Assembly (NCBI GenBank): GCA_038727705.1
Contig: JAVYVJ010000001.1
Span: 607,924-671,923 of the forward strand
DNA length: 64,000 nt
Reading direction: 5' to 3'
From: Zestosphaera sp.
GTDB lineage: Archaea > Thermoproteota > Thermoprotei_A > Sulfolobales > NBVN01
The notes below the pieces were generated by a model. The model ran no database searches, was not told the origin of the DNA, and worked only from the letters and a program-made list of their open reading frames with translations. Made by a program: the position numbers and the translations under genes. This document shows positions 16,197 through 24,205 of this stretch, piece by piece (the first letter of the stretch is position 1; each line of letters begins with the position of its first letter).

Positions 16197-18056
16197 GTGG
16201 TCTGTGGTATAATAGGGGTCACGGCTAGTGAGGACTTCCTAACCAAACCTTTAGGTGAGATTATCAAGGAGGCTCTTAAGAAGCTTGAGTATAGGGGCTA
16301 TGATTCGGTAGGCTTTGCTATAATGACGCGGGACAGAGTGCTTGAGGTAAGGAAGTCTAGGGGTATGATAGATGCTGTGGCGCAGAAGCTTAAGTTCGAC
16401 TTATTCACAGGTATCGCAGGAATAGGTCATACTAGATGGGCTACACATGGAGCTCCCAGCGATGAGAACGCCCACCCTCATACGGACTGCAGCGGACGTA
16501 TAGCTGTCGTGCATAACGGGATTATAGAGAACCATCGAGAGCTGAGGGAGTTCCTGACCACGCACGGACACAGGTTCCGTTCAGATACGGATACTGAAGT
16601 GTTGCCGCACTTGATTGAGTTCTTTAAAGGAAGTGGGCACAATCCATATGAGGCCTTTAAGAAGTCGGTGGGGTTGCTGAAGGGAGCGTACGCTGTTGTA
16701 GTCATGGATGTGGACGAGCCTGACAAGTTGTTCTTCGCTAGAAACACGTCACCGTTAATAATTGGTGTAGGGACTCAAGCTAACTTCATAGCCAGCGACG
16801 TTGTGGCCTTCATGAACTTCACTAAGAAAGTGATAGTGTTGCAGGACGGCGAGGTCGGCTACGTGACCCCTGACACCATATTGGTTGAGGAAATTAGGAA
16901 TGAGAATGGAATCGTTGTCTGGAGACCCGTTAACGTGGAACCCAGAATTAGGACTATTGAATGGACTCCGGAGATGGCCACTAAAGGCGGCTATGAGCAC
17001 TTCATGATCAAAGAAATCTACGAGCAACCTTATGCCCTGGCCTCAACACTCAGCGCTGCAAGTGAGTCTGTGGAGGGCCTGGCCAGGTTTCTCACCAGGT
17101 CTGAGAGAGTAATCCTTTTAGGGGCAGGAACCTCATATCATGCTGCACTGCTAGCAGCGTTGCTTTTAAGAAAGTACGCTGGTGTGTGGGCTGAGGCACT
17201 CGTATCCTCCGAAAGTCCATGGTGGATTAACAGATTAAGGGAAGGCGATGTGGTTATAGGAGTCAGTCAATCGGGTGAGACTATAGACACCCTCAAAGGA
17301 ATTAGGGAAGCTAGGGCTAGGGGCGCCGTAACTGTGGCAGTAACCAATGTAGTGGGATCAACAATAGCCAGAGAATCCGACCTCACTGCATACATTAGAG
17401 CTGGGCCTGAGATAGGGGTCGCGGCCACAAAGACTTTCACCTCACAAGTAGCCCTCCTATCATACTTGGCCCTCAGGACCGGAGAACTCAGCGGATTCTT
17501 AAGCCCTTCGGACACATCACAAGCCTACAAATCTCTTCAAGAGGTCCCTAGAATCGCCTCATCTATTTTAGAGGAAGTCGGACATAAGGCGATTTGGTTG
17601 TCAAGTAGGATACATTCTAAGAGTAGTATGTATTATCTGGGTAGGGGATTGGGGTTACCGATAGCGATGGAGGGAGCTCTTAAACTAAAGGAGATTGCCT
17701 ACGTGCATGCTGAGGCATACCCTGCCGGCGAGTCCAAACACGGGCCGATAGCCCTAATTGAGAATGATTTCCCAGTACTTTTTGTTGTATTGAACAAGGA
17801 TGAGGGAGACCTCATAAAGAGCAACATAGAGGAGATGAGGGCAAGGGGCGCTCAAATAATTGTGGTTTCTCCTAGGAACGTTGAAGACGTGCTGGCATTA
17901 GCGGACATGAGCTTCAAGATGCCAGCGTTGCATGAGGTAGCGTCAGCAACTACTTACGTGATACCACTCCAGATATTGGCCTATCACACAGCCATTAGAA
18001 GGGGGCTGGATCCTGACAAGCCTAGGAACCTAGCTAAAACCGTCACTGTGTTTTAG
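16197..18056 (+). CDS. glmS: Glutamine-fructose-6-phosphate aminotransferase (isomerizing)
   Basis: A 619-residue GlmS. It has an N-terminal class II glutamine amidotransferase domain (CGIIGVT, GHTRWATHG, VHNGIIENHREL) and two SIS domains (LGAGTSYHAAL, SQSGETIDTL, AYPAGESKHGPIALIE). The C-terminus DPDKPRNLAKTVTVF is canonical. It makes glucosamine-6-phosphate for amino-sugar and glycoprotein precursors. Oddity: the only in-frame start reads Met-Val-Cys, whereas the catalytic cysteine is normally residue 2 and exposed by Met removal. A non-canonical GTC start or extra processing would restore it. Confidence 0.95.
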   Translation: MVCGIIGVTASEDFLTKPLGEIIKEALKKLEYRGYDSVGFAIMTRDRVLEVRKSRGMIDAVAQKLKFDLFTGIAGIGHTRWATHGAPSDENAHPHTDCSGRIAVVHNGIIENHRELREFLTTHGHRFRSDTDTEVLPHLIEFFKGSGHNPYEAFKKSVGLLKGAYAVVVMDVDEPDKLFFARNTSPLIIGVGTQANFIASDVVAFMNFTKKVIVLQDGEVGYVTPDTILVEEIRNENGIVVWRPVNVEPRIRTIEWTPEMATKGGYEHFMIKEIYEQPYALASTLSAASESVEGLARFLTRSERVILLGAGTSYHAALLAALLLRKYAGVWAEALVSSESPWWINRLREGDVVIGVSQSGETIDTLKGIREARARGAVTVAVTNVVGSTIARESDLTAYIRAGPEIGVAATKTFTSQVALLSYLALRTGELSGFLSPSDTSQAYKSLQEVPRIASSILEEVGHKAIWLSSRIHSKSSMYYLGRGLGLPIAMEGALKLKEIAYVHAEAYPAGESKHGPIALIENDFPVLFVVLNKDEGDLIKSNIEEMRARGAQIIVVSPRNVEDVLALADMSFKMPALHEVASATTYVIPLQILAYHTAIRRGLDPDKPRNLAKTVTVF

Positions 18057-18063
18057 AGGTTCC

Positions 18064-18660
18064 TTAAGGCGTCCTGGCACTGACCACATACTCAGCTAGC
18101 TCCTTCAGAAACTCCTCCGAGTGCGGAAAACCCAACGACCTCAGCTTCTGGGCAAGTATTTCGCCATTGGCGATATGTCCATGCATTATCAGTTCTCTAA
18201 TAAATTCACATAACTCCCATGGGAAAACCACCCACTCAATAGTTTCATGCGAATAATAATCTGGTTTAATTATCGACCTGGGTTTGTAGTAAAGGACGGC
18301 GGTCTTAACGCTCTTAGCCCCTCTCAGCCTTGTCTGTTCCGTAACAACCTCTAATGTTCTTCCCGAATCTGCAACATCATCCACCACTAGCACACTCTTA
18401 CCTTTAACATCCGCTGTAAGCGGCTGAGTGATTATAGGTCTCTCCGCTCTCTCCTCAATACCCTTATAGAATTTGACCTCGACAACCCCTATATCGCTTA
18501 TCCCAAGCAGATCGCACAACACCCTCGCCACTATGTATCCCCCTCTAAGAATCCCTACCACCAAATCCGTTCTGAATCCATCTTCCAGGATTAGGGTGGC
18601 CAGCCTCAGGACGGCCATATGTATCTCCTCCCAACTAGGGATCAGGAATTTAGACATCAC
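18064..18660 (-). CDS. Phosphoribosyltransferase (Gpt/HPRT-like)
   Basis: A 198-residue type I phosphoribosyltransferase. The PRPP loop VLVVDDVADSGRTLEVV is clear, and VVGILRGGYIVARVL is the PPi-binding loop. Similar archaeal proteins are annotated as purine phosphoribosyltransferases (COG2236) salvaging xanthine or hypoxanthine. M1 is followed directly by M2, and either is possible. It is convergent with glmS with 7 bp between stops. Confidence 0.82.
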   Translation of the reverse strand: MMSKFLIPSWEEIHMAVLRLATLILEDGFRTDLVVGILRGGYIVARVLCDLLGISDIGVVEVKFYKGIEERAERPIITQPLTADVKGKSVLVVDDVADSGRTLEVVTEQTRLRGAKSVKTAVLYYKPRSIIKPDYYSHETIEWVVFPWELCEFIRELIMHGHIANGEILAQKLRSLGFPHSEEFLKELAEYVVSARTP

Positions 18661-18732
18661 CTCATCTCCAAGACAAAAATAATGTCAGCCTTAAATCTTG
18701 CTTGAAGTCTTGAAATGTAGGGCTGTATAGGC

Positions 18733-20091
18733 ATGAAGCTCTCGTTAAAGGAAGCATTAGATGATCTTAACGTAATAGCAATTGTCGGCGGATCCCCTGT
18801 TAAGGGCAAAATAGGCAATACTATACTTGAGAACATAGTTAAGTCCGGTTTCCAAGGTAAGATCTACGTCATCAATCCCAAATACTCTGAGGTATTAGGG
18901 TTTAAGTCTTACGGGAGTTTAAAAGAGCTCCCCGAAGCTCCTGATGCCGTAGTAGTCGCCATACCTGCGAGCATGGCTGTTCAGTTGGTGGGTGAAGCGG
19001 TAGAGGTTGGAGTTAAGCTGGCGGTAATCATTTCATCAGGGTTTAGCGAGGTTGGTAGATCTGACCTACAGGAGGCTCTTGAGGAAATCATTAGAGCCTC
19101 AGACATTCGCGTCATAGGTCCTAACTCAGCAGGAGTGTTTATCAGCAGGTATTCCTTACATGCGAGCATAGAGTTCCCTCCTACTAAAGGGAAGGTGGGG
19201 GTTGCTGCTCAGAGCGGTGCTGTAGGCGGAGTAGTCATTAGTGAATTGAAGAGGTACTCATCAGGCGCGTCCTTCTTCGTAAGTCTAGGCAACAGTCTTG
19301 ACGTTTCCGTCGAGGAAGTCTTGGAATATAGTAGTGAAGATGAGGGTACGGAGGCCGTGATAACGTATTTGGAGTGGTTGCGTGATGGCAAACGCTTCAT
19401 TGAAGGAGGTCTTAAGTTACTGAGGACCGGCAAGCCTCTGTGTATTCTTAAGGGGGGCGTCGATAAGCGAAGCTCGGAAGCCGCTAGATCGCATACAGGA
19501 GGTCTAACACCCAACTTCGAAGTATTTAAAGCCGCCGTTTCCAAAGTCGGCGGGTACCTAGCGACTGACATTCCCGACGCTGTGGAAGTATGTGAGCTCT
19601 CAAGACGCTGTAAGGACCTCAACCCGTCGAGAGTGTTAGTACTCACGAATTCTGGCGGTTTGGGGGTCCTTACAGCGTCTAACCTGGAGTTACAAGGCTT
19701 CGAACTACCTAGACCTCCACGTGATCTGACCAACATGCTGCGTGATTACAATCTTCAAGCCGAGCCGGTTAACCCTATAGATCTGGGAGGGGATACCTAC
19801 ATAGAGGAGCTAACCGATCTACTTCTGCTGGACATGCTGAAGGAATACTATGACGTAGTGGTGCTGGCCTATGTCCCTACTGCAGCGGAATCCCCTGACA
19901 AAATAGCTGGAACTATTAATAACAAGGCAAAAGATTTTAGCCTACCGGTCATAGGGTACTTCGCGGGCGAGGGTTCGGTAGATGTGATTACTAGAGTGTC
20001 CGGGGATATTCCTGTAGCCACTTCATCCTGGTTTTTAAGTAGAGCCTTAGCATTTATAAGGGAGTTTAACTCTAGGAGGAGGTTGGTTTGA
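18733..20091 (+). CDS. ADP-forming acyl-CoA synthetase alpha subunit, second paralogue
   Basis: A 452-residue paralogue of the gene at 3907-5337. It keeps the Rossmann start (AIVGGSPVKGKIGN), VIGPNSAG (serine where cysteine is usual), AAQSGAVGG and a phosphohistidine motif RSHTGG near residue 253. It overlaps iorA by 4 bp and so forms an operon with indolepyruvate ferredoxin oxidoreductase. That context suggests it handles aryl-acetyl-CoA made by IorAB (inference), as the ACD II isoenzyme does in Thermococcales. No beta subunit is present here. Confidence 0.83.
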   Translation: MKLSLKEALDDLNVIAIVGGSPVKGKIGNTILENIVKSGFQGKIYVINPKYSEVLGFKSYGSLKELPEAPDAVVVAIPASMAVQLVGEAVEVGVKLAVIISSGFSEVGRSDLQEALEEIIRASDIRVIGPNSAGVFISRYSLHASIEFPPTKGKVGVAAQSGAVGGVVISELKRYSSGASFFVSLGNSLDVSVEEVLEYSSEDEGTEAVITYLEWLRDGKRFIEGGLKLLRTGKPLCILKGGVDKRSSEAARSHTGGLTPNFEVFKAAVSKVGGYLATDIPDAVEVCELSRRCKDLNPSRVLVLTNSGGLGVLTASNLELQGFELPRPPRDLTNMLRDYNLQAEPVNPIDLGGDTYIEELTDLLLLDMLKEYYDVVVLAYVPTAAESPDKIAGTINNKAKDFSLPVIGYFAGEGSVDVITRVSGDIPVATSSWFLSRALAFIREFNSRRRLV

Positions 20092-21962
20092 GGAATTATA
20101 ATCCCTTGAAGGCTCCTGAGGGCGTTAGAATAGCGTTAATGGGTAACGAGGCTATAGCTAGGGGTGTCGTCGAGTCAGGGACTTACGTAGTGACAGGCTA
20201 TCCTGGCACGCCTTCAAGTGAAATCATAATGACCCTTCACGAGTATGGCTCTGGACTAGATATTTACGCTGAGTGGGCTGTCAACGAGAGAGTCGCGTTC
20301 GAGATCGCACTAGGGGCTTCTCTGGGAGGAGCTAGGTCGTTAGTGACTATGAAGGGTCCAGGGCTTAACGTGGCCTCAGACCCTGCTTTATCAGCGGCTT
20401 ACTCCGGTGTCAACGGAGGCATGACTATCTTAGTTGCCGACGACCCAGGGCCTATGACCACCCAGACTGAGCAAGATAGCAGGTGGTACGCTAAGCTATC
20501 TAAGCTACCTATGGTGTCTCCCTCCTCACCTCAGGAAGCAAAGGATTTCATGGTCGTATCCCAGAGATTAAGTGAGGCACTGCAGTTGCCTGTTATACTT
20601 AGAACCACTACCAGGGTGAATCATACAGTAGGTGAAGTGATCACAGGAGGTACGGAACTCCCTAGGGGATTTCAGGGGTTCAGAGCTGACCCGCCCAGAT
20701 ATGTTAGGGCTGGCATGTCTTGGAATCTTGAGAGACACAAGTGGCTTAATAATCAACTTAGACTAGTTGAAGGCCTTGTTAAGCAATATGGTCTAAACAG
20801 AGTTGTTGAAGGTGGTAACAAATGCATCGTTACTGAAGGTGTGAGCTACAACTACGTCATGGAGGTTCTGAGCAGGTACCGCCCTACCGGCAATAACGTT
20901 AAGGTGATCAAAGTCGACCTTCTGTGGCCCATCCCAAGAGAATTCCTGCTTAACTCGCTAAGTGATTGTGAGGAGGTATTGGTCGTTGAGGAGCTTGATC
21001 CATATCTAGAGGAGTCCGTTAAAGCTTTGCTTAACGAACAGAAAATCAGGGTTAACGTATACGGTAAGTCGAACGGGTTTCTTCCATTAGAAGGCGAGCT
21101 CAGCGCGCTTCTCGTTGCTAAAACCCTCTCTAAACTACTGGGGTTCGGAGTGCTGAGCGCGGAGCCTAGGCTGAAGAGTTTAGAAGTCCCATCGCGTCCA
21201 CCACCCATGTGTCCTGGATGTCCCCACAGAAATTCCTACATAGCCATACTCTTCGGTATAGCCAAGGCTGGATACAGGCGTGAGGATATACCCATATTCG
21301 GTGATATAGGATGTTATGCGTTAAGTGTTAACCCACCGCTCAATGCTATATGGGTAGAGCACAGTATGGGGGCCAGCATCTCTATGGCTATAGGCTTTAA
21401 GATAAGTGGTTATAACAGACCTGTGATAGCTACGATAGGTGACTCCACATTCTTTCATGCAGGCTTACAACCGTTGATTGAAGCAGTTAATAAAAGGGTT
21501 GACCTTTTAGTTGTGGTGCTTGATAACTCGGTAGTGGCTATGACAGGCCATCAGTCAACGCCAGCATGGGAAACTACTGAGTCAGGTAGAAACGTAAAGC
21601 CCGTGGATATAGTTGAGATTGTACGGTCTGTGGGGGTTGAGAATTTAGCGGTAGTGGATCCCTTCAACCTAGATGAGATGACGACTAAAGTGAGTGAGTT
21701 CTTGAAGAAACCGGGCGTCAACGTCTTGATAGCCAGAGCCCCCTGCGCAATCCTTAAGGTTCGAAGAGAGGGCGTGAAGAGAAGGTATAAAGTCTTAAGT
21801 GACAAATGCACTAAATGTTTAGCTTGTGTAAGAGTTACTGGATGTCCCGCCCTATATGTGAGTGACGAGAAGGTCGCTGTGTCAACTGAAGACTGTGTCG
21901 GGTGCGGCCTCTGTGTCAGGTACTGTCCGTACAAAGCTATAGTTGAGGTGGAGGCAACGTGA
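20088..21962 (+). CDS. iorA: Indolepyruvate ferredoxin oxidoreductase, alpha subunit
   Basis: A 624-residue thiamine-diphosphate enzyme. The N-terminal pyrimidine-binding region contains TGYPGTPSSEI and KGPGLNV. The TPP-binding part has PMCPGCPHRNSY, FGDIGCYAL and IGDSTFFHAG. The C-terminus is a ferredoxin domain (residues ~563-620) with CTKCLACVRVTGCP and CVGCGLCVRYCP for two Fe-S clusters. It oxidises indolepyruvate and other aryl pyruvates to aryl-acetyl-CoA and reduces ferredoxin. It starts with TTG, overlapping the upstream gene, and overlaps iorB by 4 bp. Confidence 0.95.
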   Translation: MRNYNPLKAPEGVRIALMGNEAIARGVVESGTYVVTGYPGTPSSEIIMTLHEYGSGLDIYAEWAVNERVAFEIALGASLGGARSLVTMKGPGLNVASDPALSAAYSGVNGGMTILVADDPGPMTTQTEQDSRWYAKLSKLPMVSPSSPQEAKDFMVVSQRLSEALQLPVILRTTTRVNHTVGEVITGGTELPRGFQGFRADPPRYVRAGMSWNLERHKWLNNQLRLVEGLVKQYGLNRVVEGGNKCIVTEGVSYNYVMEVLSRYRPTGNNVKVIKVDLLWPIPREFLLNSLSDCEEVLVVEELDPYLEESVKALLNEQKIRVNVYGKSNGFLPLEGELSALLVAKTLSKLLGFGVLSAEPRLKSLEVPSRPPPMCPGCPHRNSYIAILFGIAKAGYRREDIPIFGDIGCYALSVNPPLNAIWVEHSMGASISMAIGFKISGYNRPVIATIGDSTFFHAGLQPLIEAVNKRVDLLVVVLDNSVVAMTGHQSTPAWETTESGRNVKPVDIVEIVRSVGVENLAVVDPFNLDEMTTKVSEFLKKPGVNVLIARAPCAILKVRREGVKRRYKVLSDKCTKCLACVRVTGCPALYVSDEKVAVSTEDCVGCGLCVRYCPYKAIVEVEAT

Positions 21963-22573
21963 GTGAATCCAAGATAGTGAATATTCTGATATCCTCAGTA
22001 GGAGGCCAGGGAGGTTTAACACTGTCTAGGGTCATAGCGGTAGCGTCCGTCCTTTCAGGCTATTCTGTAAGGACCGGCGAGACGTTGGGTATGGCTCAGA
22101 GATTTGGTAGTGTGCTGAGCTACGTTAGGGTAGGCATTGATGGGATTGTCTACTCTCCCCTCTTCGATGAGGGAGAAGCGCACTATATGGTGTGTATGGA
22201 GGTTATTGAATGCGCAAGGGCGCTGAAATATCTAGGAAGGGATGGTGTTTTGATAGTTGACGACGTGGTGAAACCCCCTACCTCAATGAGTCTCGTAGGC
22301 AGCGGTTCAGAGATTAAGAGTGTCCTGCTCAAGCAGATTAGCAGTACCATAGACTCTGCAAGGTTCTTTTTAGTTCCAGCCAAACGCATTGCAATAGAAC
22401 TTGGCTCTTCAAGAGCGGCCAACATGGTTCTACTGGGAGTTTTAAACGGCATATCAAAGTTATTCAGTGAAAGTGCAGTTACTGAAGCCGTCTCAAGCCT
22501 TTTCAGCAATAGCACGAGAGAACCCTCGCTACTCGCATACCGGAGAGGCGTGGACTACATTAAACACTTATGA
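21959..22573 (+). CDS. iorB: Indolepyruvate ferredoxin oxidoreductase, beta subunit
   Basis: A 204-residue gamma-domain-type subunit (POR gamma fold). The start SSVGGQGGLTLSRVIA and the GETLGMAQRFGSV segment are typical of IorB. It completes the IorAB complex with the preceding gene. The GTG start overlaps the iorA stop. Confidence 0.93.
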   Translation: MSESKIVNILISSVGGQGGLTLSRVIAVASVLSGYSVRTGETLGMAQRFGSVLSYVRVGIDGIVYSPLFDEGEAHYMVCMEVIECARALKYLGRDGVLIVDDVVKPPTSMSLVGSGSEIKSVLLKQISSTIDSARFFLVPAKRIAIELGSSRAANMVLLGVLNGISKLFSESAVTEAVSSLFSNSTREPSLLAYRRGVDYIKHL

Positions 22574-22613
22574 GGTGTACTGTTTCTTAGAGTTTAAGAG
22601 GCTGAAGTAAGCC

Positions 22614-23288
22614 ATGTATTGCAGAGTAAAAATAGCTGTCTTCGATATGGATGGTGTTCTGGTTAAGTGGAGATCCTCTTGGAGAGCCCTTCACGAGTAC
22701 TTCGGATCTATAAACATAGTTAATGAGAGTAGAGACGCCGAGAAATTTCTCAAGGGGGAACTATCTTATGAGGAGTGGATGAGAAGGGATCTTGAAGCCA
22801 TAATAAAGTTTCTAGGCAGACCTCCAAGCAGAGACGAGATAGTTAGAGCCCTCACTAGATATGAGTTAACAGAAGGTGCAACGGAATTGATAGATTTCCT
22901 AAAATCGGCTAATGTCATCACAGCGATATTAAGTGGTGGAGTGGACGTACTTGCCGAGATGGTCGGCAATAGACTAGGTATAGACATAATACTTGCCAAC
23001 AAGCTGGTCTTTGATAAGAACAATCATTTAGCTCCCTATGGAATAGAGGTGGTCAACCCTCTCAAGAAAGGGGGTGTCCTAAGGAAGCTCTCAGAAGATC
23101 TCAGAATACCACTTAGTGACTTCATGTACGTCGGTGATTCTGAATGGGATTTCGAAGCCTTGAACGTCGTGGGGCTTCCAGTGCTTCTTAGTCATGGCGA
23201 CGTGCTGTTGCCAGAGGGAACAAGTTACATAATGCTTAACACACTCCATGATCTTAAGAAGTTACTGAACGCATGTTTTCGGCGATGA
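22614..23288 (+). CDS. HAD-superfamily phosphatase (SerB-like)
   Basis: A 224-residue HAD phosphatase: motif I VFDMDGVLV, an inserted helical cap (residues ~20-80), motif II ILSGG, and motif IV GDSEWDFEA. The cap and SGGVDVLAEMV segment resemble phosphoserine phosphatase, but the substrate is not proven. It lies 40 bp after iorB and is convergent with the unknown operon. Confidence 0.8.
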   Translation: MYCRVKIAVFDMDGVLVKWRSSWRALHEYFGSINIVNESRDAEKFLKGELSYEEWMRRDLEAIIKFLGRPPSRDEIVRALTRYELTEGATELIDFLKSANVITAILSGGVDVLAEMVGNRLGIDIILANKLVFDKNNHLAPYGIEVVNPLKKGGVLRKLSEDLRIPLSDFMYVGDSEWDFEALNVVGLPVLLSHGDVLLPEGTSYIMLNTLHDLKKLLNACFRR

Positions 23289-23324
23289 ATTCCTCTACAG
23301 GTTCAGATGTTTATAGTGATGTAC

Positions 23325-24203
23325 TCACGTAGACCGTAAGATATACCTGATTATTTCCTCCCGCAGAACGCTCAAGAACATTTGAGAGGCCTCCTCAGGA
23401 CTTCCGGAACTTCCCAGCACCAATTCGAATGATGTTACTACCCTGTCTTTGAATGCCTCATCACTTATGTGAATTCCAGAAATCAGCTCTTGAACGAGGT
23501 GTTTGAACTCGTTGTGAGCCCTCTCCGCCTGAAGAGGCAACCCTAGATTCTTTGAGTAGAAGTATATGAATGTTGTCAGAGTCAGGTCGATCATGTGCGA
23601 GAAATCGACATATATCAACATTCTCTTGAGCGAGTCGCTGAAACGAGTTGTAATATACTTTACATAATTTCTTGCAGCGCTTAGTAGTGTAGATACGTTT
23701 CTCCTATCCACGGAGGTGCTTAACGCCTTCACATAATCGATTATATTCTTTCTAACGTCTGCCGAACCTGTAGGAAGATCTACGGACTCGACAAACTCCC
23801 GTAGTCTGCTCATGGTTTCTGCGAGAAAATTCCATTCAGGAACGTTACCTTTCGTGAGAACTGTCATGACCCTGAATATAGGAGATAATAACAGAACATA
23901 GTTATGTAGCGTCCTCTCAATAATGTTCGTTATCTCCTGTCCTTCACTCATGAACTTATACAGGAAGACGAATCGTTCGATGTCCCCCTTAACCAACTCG
24001 TTTATAATTATTTCCGTAACAACACCGTCGATCGTTGTGATTTTTATTCTCGTTTCATTGCTTTTTTCCAAGACCTTAACTTGGGATAAGGATATTTTTC
24101 TAGACTCGCCGACCGCCTCCTTCTTCTCCAGAACAAGCGCTGTATCAGTCACCCGCACCAAACACTTATATTCCAATCCGTTTTCGAAACACCTAGTCGA
24201 CAT
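23325..24203 (-). CDS. Unrecognised 292-residue protein with beta-rich N-terminal domain
   Basis: I do not recognise this protein. The first ~90 residues alternate short beta-like stretches (CLVRVTDTALVLEKKEA, TRIKITTIDGVVTEIIIN), reminiscent of a PH-like or CheF-type fold. The rest is helical with no membrane segment. It is the third gene of a three-gene operon: its ATG lies 2 bp after the membrane protein's stop, with GGGGGTCTTAGGT as ribosome-binding site. A soluble partner of the membrane protein is a reasonable inference. Confidence 0.7.
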   Translation of the reverse strand: MSTRCFENGLEYKCLVRVTDTALVLEKKEAVGESRKISLSQVKVLEKSNETRIKITTIDGVVTEIIINELVKGDIERFVFLYKFMSEGQEITNIIERTLHNYVLLLSPIFRVMTVLTKGNVPEWNFLAETMSRLREFVESVDLPTGSADVRKNIIDYVKALSTSVDRRNVSTLLSAARNYVKYITTRFSDSLKRMLIYVDFSHMIDLTLTTFIYFYSKNLGLPLQAERAHNEFKHLVQELISGIHISDEAFKDRVVTSFELVLGSSGSPEEASQMFLSVLREEIIRYILRST

Positions 24204-24205
24204 AC

